The position numbers and the translations under genes are program-made. From a virus, in IMG/VR virus record IMGVR_UViG_3300028558_000024, positions 1 to 64,000 of that record: a stretch of DNA of 64,000 bases, one strand, 5' to 3'. The notes under the pieces were generated by a model, which was not told the DNA's origin, did not search any database, and saw only the letters and a program-made list of their open reading frames with translations. Numbering within the stretch: the stretch's first letter is position 1; each line of letters begins with the position of its first letter. Of the stretch, positions 8,256 through 16,582 are shown one piece after another.

Positions 8256-8660
8256 TTGATTCACTGGCTAAAAACTAAAAACCCCTGGTTCGAAGAAGTC
8301 GCCGACTTCGACAAGACCTTTGAGATTCGCGAGAACGATCGCAAATTTCAAGTTGATGACATTTTGATTTTGGCTGAATTGAGTGATCCGAAGGATCCTC
8401 CGCGGCACGCAAATTCAACCGAGGCAGCCATTATTTGCCGAGTTACGAAAGTGCTCAAGCATGATGAATTTGAAGGACTTGCCGAAAATTACGTCGCGAT
8501 GGGACTTCATGTGCTCGGATTCATCATGCCCGACACTGGTCCATATGGCGGAAAAATCGACACGCTAAAACTCTTTGAGTATCACCGCACCAAAGTTGAA
8601 TCAACACAGTGGACTTCCACAACAAAGCGGAAGCCCGAGAACGCGGAGGTGAAACTCTAA
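8256..8660 (+). CDS. ASCH-domain / DUF3850-like protein, 134 aa
   Basis: TTG start at 8256 supported by AAGGAG at 8242-8247. The sequence HWLKTKNPWFEEV, KTFEIRENDRKFQVDDILILAEL and CRVTKVLK follows the DUF3850/ASCH pattern ('H.LK..P.YF..V..G.K..EIR.ND+.F.VGD.L.L.E'). ASCH folds are related to PUA domains and are thought to bind nucleic acid or modified nucleotides. The molecular role in phages is not established. Confidence 0.75.
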   Translation: MIHWLKTKNPWFEEVADFDKTFEIRENDRKFQVDDILILAELSDPKDPPRHANSTEAAIICRVTKVLKHDEFEGLAENYVAMGLHVLGFIMPDTGPYGGKIDTLKLFEYHRTKVESTQWTSTTKRKPENAEVKL

Positions 8661-9163
8661 TGCATCTCAGAACAATGCAACAGCACCTGCCCTGGACAAT
8701 TCCATACAGCGAGAAGTTTGAGGACAACAAGAGTAGTTACGCGGACATGCAACACGCGTTAATGCACATCGTTAAATCTGCCGGCATCATCGCGGGATTG
8801 ATTGACCAATACGATCACGGCGAACAACCCGATTACTCCTTCCCTGAGATAAGAAAGCGTACTTGCGATTTCGTCATGTGCGCACTGCGAATAGCTAACA
8901 CGGCGCCAAATGGTGCCTTCGATCTGCAAAGCGCCGTCCTGAACAGAATGAGTAGCGTCAATAACACAGACATTCGAGATCTCGACATCGCTCTGACCAA
9001 TACCGAAATCCTCATGTACGTCCTTGGCTGGCAGGGCGGGACAATCCATCAACTCTCAAAGGAGTTGGGGGTTAAGGATGACGTTATTTTGGATGCCAAC
9101 GCAGACAAAATGCGGGAATTAATTGCACTGGCGCAAATGATTAGGAATAAGAGGGAGAAGTAA
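8660..9163 (+). CDS. Hypothetical phage protein, 167 aa
   Basis: The ATG at 8660 overlaps the stop of the ASCH gene (TAATG). All-helical composition with two regions: residues 15-45 (YADMQHALMHIVKSAGIIAGL) and residues 95-150. No catalytic motif seen and no family recognised. Confidence 0.6.
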   Translation: MHLRTMQQHLPWTIPYSEKFEDNKSSYADMQHALMHIVKSAGIIAGLIDQYDHGEQPDYSFPEIRKRTCDFVMCALRIANTAPNGAFDLQSAVLNRMSSVNNTDIRDLDIALTNTEILMYVLGWQGGTIHQLSKELGVKDDVILDANADKMRELIALAQMIRNKREK

Positions 9164-9164
9164 A

Positions 9165-9419
9165 ATGTCCGCACAATCACAAAGGGAAGCAATTTTTACA
9201 ACTCGCGTCGGGAAGCTCATTGAGTCTCTTAACGAATGTCTTTGCAGTCCTGGACTTGCCTGCGCATATGCCAAAGGATTTAAAGACGAATGTGAAGCAG
9301 CGGCAAAGCATTATAAGGATCTCGGATGGGATGCGAGCGCCCAGGTCTATAGAGGAATGCAAATCCCTTGCAGCGAAGAGACATGGGAAGTTTCCGTATC
9401 TTATAGAGAGGCGAAATAA
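9165..9419 (+). CDS. Hypothetical protein, 84 aa
   Basis: Starts one base after the previous stop. Contains two Cys in CLCSPGLAC and a helical middle. No family recognised; support comes from tight packing in the operon. Confidence 0.5.
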   Translation: MSAQSQREAIFTTRVGKLIESLNECLCSPGLACAYAKGFKDECEAAAKHYKDLGWDASAQVYRGMQIPCSEETWEVSVSYREAK

Positions 9420-9571
9420 TGTATCACCAAATTGCCAAAAACCTCATAACAACTGCATTAAGACATGCAGGACCATTGATGATCACCGACAGAGAAGCAA
9501 TGGACGAATTGAAAGAAGCCCGAAAAGAAGCATGGGAGCAAATCAAGTTGATGCTGATTTGGGGGCTTTAA
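9419..9571 (+). CDS. Very small hypothetical protein, 50 aa
   Basis: The ATG at 9419 overlaps the preceding TAA (TAATG). Reading to TAA 9569-9571 gives a helical, basic-acidic peptide beginning MYHQIAKNLITTALRHAG. It overlaps the next gene by 40 bases. The call rests on the coupled start alone. Confidence 0.4.
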   Translation: MYHQIAKNLITTALRHAGPLMITDREAMDELKEARKEAWEQIKLMLIWGL

Positions 9572-9738
9572 TTCGAAGCTGGCGCAATAAAGTAAAACCC
9601 GATGATTCGATTGAACTTTGTGTTACTGCAAAGGGTTGGCTTCTTGAAGTTTGGTCGGTCCCGGAATGTGAAATCCATGACGGGCTTGGGAAACGTTTTG
9701 AAACTCCAGAAGAAGCCATCGCGAGGCTGAATGAGTGA
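9532..9738 (+). CDS. Hypothetical protein, 68 aa
   Basis: ATG at 9532 gives a compact alpha/beta sequence (SIELCVTAKGWLLEVWSVPE, then FETPEEAIARL). This resembles small phage proteins in which a beta-hairpin is followed by a helix that picks up row-like 'T.EEA...L' elements. A longer in-frame reading upstream is a shadow of the preceding genes. Confidence 0.5.
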   Translation: MGANQVDADLGALIRSWRNKVKPDDSIELCVTAKGWLLEVWSVPECEIHDGLGKRFETPEEAIARLNE

Positions 9739-10031
9739 TATTTGATCCCCATGCCTTTGTTGCCGCAGCGGTCCAATTCCGCGAACAAGAGGAATTGTAC
9801 GAATCCTATGGATTGGAAATCCTCCGCGACATGATCTCCTTTACATTGGACGAATTTGAAATTAATACGACGGTTAGATTCGAGATGAAAGAAGGCATTT
9901 GGGCCGAAAGGACTTACAAATTGCGGACGCCATATAGGGAATTGAAACATCAAGTCGAAAGCGATCAGAAATACCTGAAGAAGGCGTTCAATACGGTAAA
10001 AGCAATGATTAAAACAGGGGTAAAAATCTAA
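9735..10031 (+). CDS. Hypothetical protein, 98 aa
   Basis: GTG start at 9735 overlapping the previous stop (GTGA). Helical, charged, with no recognised motif. The length and coupled start make it a plausible gene. Confidence 0.5.
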   Translation: MIFDPHAFVAAAVQFREQEELYESYGLEILRDMISFTLDEFEINTTVRFEMKEGIWAERTYKLRTPYRELKHQVESDQKYLKKAFNTVKAMIKTGVKI

Positions 10032-10034
10032 GTA

Positions 10035-10598
10035 ATGACAGCATACGATGGCTATGTTTTCGTCGACACCGAGACGGGCGGGTTAGATCCTCTAAAACAC
10101 CCAATTCTTGAAATTGCCGCCATAAGAACTGATTTGGATTTCCGCATAAGAGAATACTGGCGCAGCTATATAAAACCTCATTCAACACTGCTTTGCACTC
10201 CGGAAGCTTTAGAAATCACCGGCATCAACCTGGACGACCTAGCAAACGAACCAAACGAGGCGGATGTTGCCGATACTTTTAAACAATTCTTGTCCGGTCG
10301 GGGCAATTTGAGATTTGCCGGCTTCAACTGCAAATATGATTTGGGAATGTTGGAGGCGATGAAAGAACGCGCCGGAATTGAGATGTGGGGTTTTTATACG
10401 CCGTGGCTTTGCTTGCTTGAAGAAGCTCGAGAAAAATTGCCGAATTTGCCGAAGGTTTGGAATGAAAGGTGGAAGAAAAATCAGACTCATACGCTTGAAT
10501 TGGTTTGCAAACACCTCGGCATTGATATAAGCGGAGCCCATGGCGCGGCGTTTGACATTTATGCGACGGTCCAGGTGGCGAGGAAATTGATGAGATGA
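10035..10598 (+). CDS. DEDDh 3'-5' exonuclease (DnaQ-like), 187 aa
   Basis: Exo I motif FVDTETGGLD (residues 9-18, Asp and Glu), Exo II region FNCKYDLGMLE with a conserved Asp, and Exo III as HGAAFDI near residue 176 give the DEDDh set. Such proteins act as proofreading or single-strand exonucleases. As a stand-alone phage protein it could serve recombination or DNA turnover. No DNA polymerase is visible in the window. Confidence 0.85.
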   Translation: MTAYDGYVFVDTETGGLDPLKHPILEIAAIRTDLDFRIREYWRSYIKPHSTLLCTPEALEITGINLDDLANEPNEADVADTFKQFLSGRGNLRFAGFNCKYDLGMLEAMKERAGIEMWGFYTPWLCLLEEAREKLPNLPKVWNERWKKNQTHTLELVCKHLGIDISGAHGAAFDIYATVQVARKLMR

Positions 10599-10732
10599 AC
10601 GAACAGGATCGCGCATACGATGCATTGGTAAATGGTCGAGCATTGTCTTGGCTCATGGAAAATTGCGCTCCTTGTGACGACGCCGATTGCGAAGAATGCA
10701 AAACAGTAAAAGAAGAAAAGGAAGAAGAATGA
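10595..10732 (+). CDS. Small Cys-rich protein, 45 aa
   Basis: The ATG at 10595 overlaps the exonuclease stop. The sequence has CAPCDDADCEEC, four closely spaced cysteines able to bind a metal, and an acidic-basic tail. Coupled on both sides by ATGA overlaps. Confidence 0.5.
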   Translation: MNEQDRAYDALVNGRALSWLMENCAPCDDADCEECKTVKEEKEEE

Positions 10733-10932
10733 CATCACTAAACACCCGCGGCCCAGCAATCCGAATCGCGAAACTAAACAAGCAAATCAAGGAGTTGAGG
10801 AAGGCGTTGGAGTTTTATGCGGCGGAAGAAACTTATACAACCCCAATAAATGCATTCTTCAATGATCCGACGTTGCTGCTTGGTCCGATCAAAAGCGACA
10901 AAGGCAAAATCGCACGGGAGGCATTGAAGTGA
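10729..10932 (+). CDS. Hypothetical protein, 67 aa
   Basis: The ATG at 10729 overlaps the previous TGA. The N-terminal half is a coiled-coil-like helix (IAKLNKQIKELRKALEFYA). Function unknown. Confidence 0.5.
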   Translation: MTSLNTRGPAIRIAKLNKQIKELRKALEFYAAEETYTTPINAFFNDPTLLLGPIKSDKGKIAREALK

Positions 10933-11114
10933 TGGCGGAATTTATACTCGGACTCGGGATTGGTTCAATCATAAGCGTCTTAGTGACTCATTTATTTAGC
11001 TGGGCTGTAGAGGACGCAGCAGAAAAGAAGATCAAGAGAATACAAGACGTCCGAGAAAGACGTGAATTAGAGTGGGAGTTGGAGCGAAATGACAAATCAA
11101 CAAACAACAATTGA
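10932..11114 (+). CDS. Single-pass membrane protein, 60 aa
   Basis: The ATG at 10932 shares a base with the preceding stop; a GTG at 10929 is the alternative start. Residues 4-24 (FILGLGIGSIISVLVTHLF) form one transmembrane helix, followed by a long charged helix. The layout is that of a small inner-membrane phage protein with a cytoplasmic coiled tail. Confidence 0.55.
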   Translation: MAEFILGLGIGSIISVLVTHLFSWAVEDAAEKKIKRIQDVRERRELEWELERNDKSTNNN

Positions 11115-11262
11115 ATACCCAGTTAAAGCCAAGAAAGGTTTTGGAAATTGGTGGATTGTAGTCGACAGAAACGACAAAACCATTGTAAAAGCCAAGTGCG
11201 AAGGGGAAGCCGAGGATATTGCGGAGCAGATGAATGCGCAGAAGGAGAGTGAGGGCAAATGA
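11089..11262 (+). CDS. Hypothetical protein, 57 aa
   Basis: ATG at 11089 with GGAG upstream (GTTGGAGCGAA). A beta-rich core (GFGNWWIVVDRNDKTIVKAKC) is followed by a helix (EGEAEDIAEQMN). This strand-strand-helix pattern is common in small phage accessory proteins. It overlaps the membrane protein by 26 bases. Confidence 0.5.
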   Translation: MTNQQTTIEYPVKAKKGFGNWWIVVDRNDKTIVKAKCEGEAEDIAEQMNAQKESEGK

Positions 11263-11714
11263 CACACAAGTATAAAGAAGGCTTTTGCCTAATGCAGTAC
11301 GAATCGGCAGACGGACAAACCAGAGAAACCATATGGAATAGTCGCAATGGTGTAACGCCTTTTGCGGTGGTTTCAATAGATGGCGTACATATGCAGCATG
11401 TCGATTGGCATGAGGACAAGTTTGCGCCTTATCACGTTCCGTCCGTAGGTTCGCGAATCTTCGTTGATTTGACACCCGAGAACGCGCATCAACAAGCAGT
11501 GGCGTATGTCGAAAAATATTGGGACTGGGACGGTGGCGCCAAAATGAAAGATCACTATTCCGACAAAGAAACAGCGATTCAGGGGTTTGTCGAGATATGG
11601 ACCGCCGATAAGGGCAGCCCGACAATTATTGAAGTGACTGAAGAATTGCACGAATTTTATAAAACCAACAAACGCGACATCCCGCAAGGAATGATCAAGG
11701 TGAGGTTTGCTTGA
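11259..11714 (+). CDS. Hypothetical protein, 151 aa
   Basis: ATGA-coupled to the preceding gene. The protein has many aromatic residues and a mixed alpha/beta appearance, but no motif was recognised. Confidence 0.6.
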   Translation: MTHKYKEGFCLMQYESADGQTRETIWNSRNGVTPFAVVSIDGVHMQHVDWHEDKFAPYHVPSVGSRIFVDLTPENAHQQAVAYVEKYWDWDGGAKMKDHYSDKETAIQGFVEIWTADKGSPTIIEVTEELHEFYKTNKRDIPQGMIKVRFA

Positions 11715-12238
11715 GTAGCGAACACCACTTCAAACTTCTCCGAATCCCGCGACTATCCGAGCGCAGAATGTCGGAGATTCTCAGGGCCATTCTTTGCACA
11801 GGCTCAACAATAACCGCGACTCAAATTGGCGATAAGCAATTTATGAGGCTTAAGCCTGATTGGACTTGGGCTGAGATGATCGTCAAAATCCCTCGCAAAT
11901 CAAAATATGAGAATGACTTGGTTTATCCGACGAATGTTTCATGGTTTGAAAAGATCAAAGGCGTTGAGGTTTTGGAGCCGCCAGGACCGTTGCACATAAA
12001 CGAAGCACGATTTGCGGATAAGGTGTTTGAGAAGGGGTTTGAGCAATCCAAAGAAAAGCTTTTGGAGAAAATCAAAGACGCCAAAACGATTGGGATTTCG
12101 CCTGAGAAAGAAAAGGAAATCTTGGCAGTTATTAAGGAAGCCCAAGCCGTAACAAAACAAATGAAAGAAGCGAGAAAAATAAAACCGGAAAGTCTATTCA
12201 CCGTATATGGTGACGAGGCAAAGGAGTCGGGGTTGTGA
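11711..12238 (+). CDS. Hypothetical protein, 175 aa
   Basis: TTG start at 11711 in TTGA overlap with the previous stop. The N-terminal half is mixed. Residues 95-160 form long charged helices (KVFEKGFEQSKEKLLEKI...), probably a coiled coil. No family recognised. Confidence 0.55.
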   Translation: MSSEHHFKLLRIPRLSERRMSEILRAILCTGSTITATQIGDKQFMRLKPDWTWAEMIVKIPRKSKYENDLVYPTNVSWFEKIKGVEVLEPPGPLHINEARFADKVFEKGFEQSKEKLLEKIKDAKTIGISPEKEKEILAVIKEAQAVTKQMKEARKIKPESLFTVYGDEAKESGL

Positions 12239-12981
12239 GAGCACTGGAATACAAAGAGATAAAGTTTGGTGAGCTGCGAATTTACCCAGAAAAGCCCGAA
12301 CGCATCGAAACTCACCACATCATCAACATGCTTGAAGCGCGCTATAACCCATTAGACCGGCGCGGCGAATGGGCTGGATTTGCTGAAGTTTCTGACGGAA
12401 CCGGCGGCAAGAAAACAGGTGGCATAGACTTTTGGGCGATTAATTGCTGGTCCGGCAATACCCGATTTGCATATGAAATCAAAGTCAGTCGCGCCGATTT
12501 CTTGAAAGAGATGAAGTCGCCGGCAAAACGTAGAAAAGCGCTTCTAATCAGCAATCACTATTTTTTCATTGCACCAAAAGGAATGCTCAAAACAGAAGAG
12601 ATCCCGCCCGAATGCGGATTGAAAGAAGTTGAATGGGTTTCAAATGAATCCGAGGTCAACGACGCCATTAGACGAAACAAAGACCGAGACGAACGCGGCT
12701 GGGTCGGACATGTCACGGTGCCTGAACTCGGCTTGTATTTAAAGTCAACTCTCAAGCTTGATTCGCCCTATCGTGACTCAATACCGCCTTCATGGAATTT
12801 CGTGGCCAGTTTATTCCGGCGCATGACTGAGATGGAGCGAACAAGACAAGAAAAACTATTGGAGATAGAAAATGCCAAAAACCAAGAGCAAACCAACTTC
12901 AGTCCTGAACTACGATCCGAATCTGCGTTGGAATACCCAAACGGTCAAGATAACGCTCGGAACTTGGGATTACAGAGCTGA
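12235..12981 (+). CDS. PD-(D/E)XK nuclease-like protein (MmcB-type pattern)
   Basis: GTG start at 12235. The central region GGIDFWAI...FAYEIKVSRADFLKEMKSPAKRRKALLISNHYFFIAPKGM follows the pattern of PD-(D/E)XK-fold proteins: Asp before a strand, then E-x-K on the next strand (D about 64, EIK about 82-84). MmcB-family and related phage proteins share 'YE+K.S..DF..D.K....+......Y...P.G'. Function is probably DNA repair- or nuclease-related, though activity is unproven. The last 37 residues overlap the next gene in another frame and look unlike the rest. Confidence 0.6.
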   Translation: MRALEYKEIKFGELRIYPEKPERIETHHIINMLEARYNPLDRRGEWAGFAEVSDGTGGKKTGGIDFWAINCWSGNTRFAYEIKVSRADFLKEMKSPAKRRKALLISNHYFFIAPKGMLKTEEIPPECGLKEVEWVSNESEVNDAIRRNKDRDERGWVGHVTVPELGLYLKSTLKLDSPYRDSIPPSWNFVASLFRRMTEMERTRQEKLLEIENAKNQEQTNFSPELRSESALEYPNGQDNARNLGLQS

Positions 12982-13255
12982 GCGAGCGGTCCAGGTTGGC
13001 GGCAATTGCTTTGGATTCTCAGTTCTTGAAGCGGCTTTTGAATCACTTTTCGAACAAATTCGCGAAGAAAACTCGGTTCCCGATGATTGCGAGAATGATG
13101 AAATCTGCGAAGAAAATGACTTTTCAATTCTAATGCACAGAGAGCACGACGGCGCCGATCTACTCTGTGAACCCGATCAAGACGATTGCGAGGAATGGCT
13201 AAAGCAGCTTGTTATCGCGATGGAAATTGTTGACATTCAGAAGGATAAACCATGA
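12872..13255 (+). CDS. DUF5406-like hypothetical protein, 127 aa
   Basis: The first ATG at 12872 lies 110 bases inside the upstream gene. The core ITLGTWDYRAERAVQVGGNCFGFSVLEAAFESL resembles small phage proteins with 'L..WDY......+.GNC.G' (DUF5406-type), and the C-terminal half is acidic with several Cys. No later in-frame start keeps the WDY core, so the long overlap seems real or reflects loss of an upstream stop. Confidence 0.5.
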   Translation: MPKTKSKPTSVLNYDPNLRWNTQTVKITLGTWDYRAERAVQVGGNCFGFSVLEAAFESLFEQIREENSVPDDCENDEICEENDFSILMHREHDGADLLCEPDQDDCEEWLKQLVIAMEIVDIQKDKP

Positions 13256-13578
13256 GCTATGACGACATCGAAAGACGCGAAGAAGTGCTTGAAAAGTATT
13301 CGAAAAACATGGAGGGGCATCAATTCACCTATGTTCAGCATGACAATGCAACATTGACTCAGGTTTGCACACAATGCTGGGCGGTTAAAGGAACTCACTC
13401 GGCTTGGGCGATGTGCTCAAAGAAGAATGTTTGGCCCGAACTTCGATACAAAGCAGCGCTTAGAGAACTTGAGGGGCTGAGGGCGAAGCGATCAGAAATC
13501 AATGCCGAGATTCACGAAAAGCTAATGGAAATCGACCAACACAAACGGGAAATGGAGGCGTTGAAAGTTGAAGAGTAA
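13252..13578 (+). CDS. Hypothetical protein with Cys pair and coiled-coil C-terminus, 108 aa
   Basis: ATGA overlap with the previous gene. The first half has a VCTQCWAV knuckle and a third Cys (MCSKKN). The second half (residues 65-108) is a charged helix (LRELEGLRAKRSEINAEIHE). Function unknown. Confidence 0.55.
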   Translation: MSYDDIERREEVLEKYSKNMEGHQFTYVQHDNATLTQVCTQCWAVKGTHSAWAMCSKKNVWPELRYKAALRELEGLRAKRSEINAEIHEKLMEIDQHKREMEALKVEE

Positions 13579-13768
13579 GAAACCAGAATGGAAAACAAAA
13601 ACAACCATCAATAACGCTATGGCTCGCAATGAAGAGACTCGGCAGCACTTGAAGGCTGAGTTGTGGAAAGTGATTGAAGAAAAGACCCGTGATACGGACG
13701 CGGAAACAATGAACGACCTTTCTGATGCGTTGGCATGGCGTGTTATGAGCTATTTCGGCTATATGTAA
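13568..13768 (+). CDS. Hypothetical protein, 66 aa
   Basis: TTG start at 13568 overlapping the end of the previous gene by 11 bases. Basic N-terminus (KSKKPEWKTKT) and helical C-terminus. The TTG start and small size limit confidence. Confidence 0.45.
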   Translation: MKSKKPEWKTKTTINNAMARNEETRQHLKAELWKVIEEKTRDTDAETMNDLSDALAWRVMSYFGYM

Positions 13769-13779
13769 GGAGAGAAAAA

Positions 13780-14055
13780 ATGACACTACAACTCAACCCA
13801 GCTAAAGAAAACATCCCCCTGTCTGCTAGAGAAACTTTGGAATTTCTTGAAAAACAGGGGTTTAAAGTTGAGCTTGAATATTGCAGGGAAAGCGCATACA
13901 GCGCAACAATCAAAGACAAAAACGGAGCTTGTCTTGCAACAGCCGGCGGGGCAAAAATTGGGAAAGCAATCTCGTCGGCTTACGGATCGTTTGTGAGAAC
14001 TGCAGCTTATCAGGCGAATTGGGCCGGTCCACAAAAAGGGAAGGTGATTGGGTGA
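13780..14055 (+). CDS. Hypothetical protein, 91 aa
   Basis: ATG at 13780 follows AAGGAGAG at 13767-13774, a strong ribosome-binding site. An alpha-beta-beta-helix arrangement (ETLEFLEKQGFKVELEY, YSATIKDKNGACLATAGG, then a helix) suggests a compact domain. Family not recognised. Confidence 0.6.
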   Translation: MTLQLNPAKENIPLSARETLEFLEKQGFKVELEYCRESAYSATIKDKNGACLATAGGAKIGKAISSAYGSFVRTAAYQANWAGPQKGKVIG

Positions 14056-14375
14056 TTTCTTGCCATTTGATTGTTGGCGATTATAGGCTTTCGGGTAATA
14101 TCGAAAATGATACTGAATGCTCCGTGAACATTTTTGATTTTGAGACTTATCCTATGTCGGCAGCAGTGGCGGCAGTTTGCTGCGAGAAATTCAACAAGAT
14201 AATTGATGAAGGGCCCGAGCGTGAGATCTCTCTTTTCTTTCCCAGGAAAAGACAAAAGCAGACCTTTCATGGAAGGCTATTGATAGCTTGTTTGCCGGAT
14301 GCAAAAAGCCACCAAGGCGATCAAAAATTGCGTGTTAGGTTTCGGGTCGACAAATTTATCGCGCATACGGTTTGA
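14052..14375 (+). CDS. Hypothetical protein, 107 aa
   Basis: GTG start at 14052 in GTGA overlap. The first 45 residues are beta-rich (ISCHLIVGDYRLSGNIE). A helix containing AAVAAVCCEKFNKI follows, then a basic C-terminal half. Function unknown. Confidence 0.45.
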   Translation: MISCHLIVGDYRLSGNIENDTECSVNIFDFETYPMSAAVAAVCCEKFNKIIDEGPEREISLFFPRKRQKQTFHGRLLIACLPDAKSHQGDQKLRVRFRVDKFIAHTV

Positions 14376-14382
14376 GGTTGAG

Positions 14383-14700
14383 ATGTTCACGCAAGAAGAA
14401 ATCATTCTCCTTAACGGGCTGCTTTGTCATCCAAATCGCGGATGGCATCACGCGCACGAAATCATGTATGAGGTGCTGTGCTTGGAGAAAACAGACCACT
14501 ACCGAGCAATAGCCCGAGTGAAGATTGGCGCAATTACAAAAAAAGATCCGAATCTGATTGAAGCTAAGACTCAAGAAGGACCGTGGCGAGTAAACCGCAA
14601 ATATCTTCTTGATTCGTATTTGCAGCGGCCAGTGGCTAACGATAAACCAAAAACAGAGTCTAGTTATGTAGAACAACTTGAAGCGGCGGGGATGATATGA
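14383..14700 (+). CDS. Hypothetical protein, HTH-like, 105 aa
   Basis: ATG at 14383 with GAGGTTGAG just upstream. The sequence TQEEIILLNGLLCHPNRGWHHAHEIMYEVLCLEK has helix spacing like a winged-helix unit. The next part includes a wing-like 'NLIEAKTQEGPWRVNRKYL'. The DNA-binding role is inferred. Confidence 0.5.
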   Translation: MFTQEEIILLNGLLCHPNRGWHHAHEIMYEVLCLEKTDHYRAIARVKIGAITKKDPNLIEAKTQEGPWRVNRKYLLDSYLQRPVANDKPKTESSYVEQLEAAGMI

Positions 14701-14972
14701 CCAACGAAGAAGAAAAAGCAATGAGAATGAACCAATACCGCCACTTCAAAACTGTTGAAGAGTTTGAGGATTTTGCATGGGGCGAATGGCACCGGTTGCG
14801 GTCTGTTCTGCTGAAACCAAAAGAAGAACTGTCGAACTGCGGGAAAAGATACTTGATGGCTCAACTGAATATGGTCGAGTATTTCCTTGGCGCTGATTCA
14901 AGCTGTGAGCAGTGGCCTTATGAAAAAATTGCCAAATCAATTCGGTGCGTGAAAGGTAGGAAGGTGTATTGA
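14697..14972 (+). CDS. Hypothetical protein, 91 aa
   Basis: ATGA overlap with the preceding gene. Mostly helical, with no motif recognised. It is followed within two bases by the next start. Confidence 0.5.
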   Translation: MTNEEEKAMRMNQYRHFKTVEEFEDFAWGEWHRLRSVLLKPKEELSNCGKRYLMAQLNMVEYFLGADSSCEQWPYEKIAKSIRCVKGRKVY

Positions 14973-14973
14973 T

Positions 14974-15279
14974 ATGAATAACGACCTTCGAAAGAAACGA
15001 ATTGAAGAGATAAAAGGGCGACTAGATCGAGTTGAGTGCAATGCCGCAGTGAATGCTTTCCCTGTCGGTGACATGAAGTGGACAATCCAAGAATTACGGT
15101 GGCTGCTCGGCTTAACTGAACGCTTTGAAAAAATCCGTGAAACCTTCCGGCACATTCAAACAAATTGCGGCTCCGATCTTTGCAGCGGTCACGATGTTTG
15201 CTGCGAAGACTGCCCGGACGATAGGTTTACTGATGCGCTAGAGGAATATTTGCTTTACATGGAAGGGGCTGAAGGATGA
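14974..15279 (+). CDS. Cys-rich hypothetical protein, 101 aa
   Basis: ATG at 14974 after AGGAAGGTG. A helical N-terminus is followed by a cysteine cluster CGSDLCSGHDVCCEDC (residues 66-81), a likely metal site. Function unknown. Confidence 0.55.
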   Translation: MNNDLRKKRIEEIKGRLDRVECNAAVNAFPVGDMKWTIQELRWLLGLTERFEKIRETFRHIQTNCGSDLCSGHDVCCEDCPDDRFTDALEEYLLYMEGAEG

Positions 15280-15584
15280 GCTACTTATCGGAAATTGTCG
15301 TCATCTGCGACAACGGTCACGCTTACAATGACCTCAACAACGTCGAGCTTATTTATCAGTGGCTTCAACAGCAAGAACACTACGTTGAACACGTGAGTAT
15401 GCAGAAGAATGACGGAGATTTGGCGATTTCCTATTTCTTCGGAAGAATCAACAATCTCGACACTGATGCACTAATTGAGTACATCAAAAGCCTGCCGCGA
15501 TGGTCGGATCAGTTATCGGTGCTAGTCAATAAAGACGGCGGGCATGTTGAGCAAGTGATTGGGTACCACAAACGAAATGACTGA
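15276..15584 (+). CDS. Hypothetical protein, 102 aa
   Basis: ATGA overlap. The beta-alpha-beta look (EIVVICDNGHAY, VELIYQWLQQQ, DLAISYFFGRINNL) suggests a small ferredoxin-like fold. No catalytic motif was identified. Confidence 0.5.
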   Translation: MSYLSEIVVICDNGHAYNDLNNVELIYQWLQQQEHYVEHVSMQKNDGDLAISYFFGRINNLDTDALIEYIKSLPRWSDQLSVLVNKDGGHVEQVIGYHKRND

Positions 15585-16011
15585 GAAGAAACAAATGAAC
15601 GAGTGTATTTGCACTGCAATGGACGGCAGAGGAAGAAGCCCTTGCGGCGTTCGATGCCCTGCACACCCATTAACGAAAATGTGTATTGACTGCAAAGAGA
15701 AGGAAATTAGCGACTCACCCGATAGGTGTTGGCCATGCCAATCAAAATGGAACGACGCAAACCGTCCGAAATCTTGCAAGCACATAAACAAGGCTTACGT
15801 CTCAATAATCGACTCGTTCCACGCTTTAGAAAGAATGGCGACAAGCCTTAATCCAGACCCGATCATCTCAAAACGAGTCAAGTTCGAAGTCGCACCTGGT
15901 CAAACTAAAGAAGAATACGATGAGCAAGCAAAGAAGCTCAGAGAGGTTTGGCATTGGGTAATTGAAAAAATGCATGTCGAGTACAAACATCACAATTGGT
16001 TTGAGGAATAA
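15577..16011 (+). CDS. Zinc-binding-like hypothetical protein, 144 aa
   Basis: The ATG at 15577 overlaps the previous stop. The first 70 residues contain seven Cys and one His in pairs (CICTAMDG, CGVRCPAH, CIDCKEKE, CWPCQSK), probably two zinc sites. The rest is helical. A TTG at 15559 is an alternative start. Confidence 0.55.
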   Translation: MTEKKQMNECICTAMDGRGRSPCGVRCPAHPLTKMCIDCKEKEISDSPDRCWPCQSKWNDANRPKSCKHINKAYVSIIDSFHALERMATSLNPDPIISKRVKFEVAPGQTKEEYDEQAKKLREVWHWVIEKMHVEYKHHNWFEE

Positions 16012-16430
16012 TGGGAACGAATTATTACTTACTGAAAGACGTTTGCAAGCATTGCGGCCGTGGCGATGACAAAATCCACTTGGGAAAATGTTCTTCCGGC
16101 TGGGCGTTCACCTTTCGTGGCTACAGAGAAAACGATCCGAATAATGGAATTGATGGCGTGAAAGTCGAATGCATTGAAGACTGGCTCAACCTGATTAGAC
16201 ACACTCCGAATTCAAAGATCGTTGATGAATACGGCAGAGAAGAAAACCAAGAAGACTTCATAACATCGGCTGTATATCACGGCTTTAACTACGAAAAGCG
16301 AACTGGACGAAAGGCGCTTCAACACGCCGAATATTCTCACAACCAGAAAGACCCGATGTTTAGGCGCCATGCGCTAGAAACAGATGAAATGATCGGCGGT
16401 CACAGTTTTACTTTTGTGGAGTTCAGCTAA
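16011..16430 (+). CDS. Conserved phage protein of the 'MGTNYY' type, 139 aa
   Basis: The N-terminus MGTNYYLLKDVCKHCGR, followed by IHLGKCSSGWAFTFRGY, matches a widely distributed small protein of phages and bacteria. That family has a CxxCG knuckle followed by 'IHIGK.S.GW.F.F'. Its function is unknown; the Cys pair suggests a metal site. Confidence 0.65.
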   Translation: MGTNYYLLKDVCKHCGRGDDKIHLGKCSSGWAFTFRGYRENDPNNGIDGVKVECIEDWLNLIRHTPNSKIVDEYGREENQEDFITSAVYHGFNYEKRTGRKALQHAEYSHNQKDPMFRRHALETDEMIGGHSFTFVEFS

Positions 16431-16582
16431 TGCCTTGTAAATCAGTCTGTAAAACCTGCAATGGAATCGGACAGTTTATTTGCGAGTGCAACATTTGCAC
16501 GAATGAAATTTTTGCCGATGAAAAGACACCACATGACGGACCATGCACGGATTGCAAAGGAACGGGATACGAGAAAGAATGA
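16430..16582 (+). CDS. DnaJ-type zinc-finger peptide, 50 aa
   Basis: ATG at 16430 overlaps the previous TAA. The sequence has CKTCNGIG, CECNIC and CTDCKGTG, the CxxCxGxG spacing of DnaJ-like zinc knuckles. Such peptides may act as small metal-binding adaptors; the role here is unknown. Confidence 0.55.
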   Translation: MPCKSVCKTCNGIGQFICECNICTNEIFADEKTPHDGPCTDCKGTGYEKE

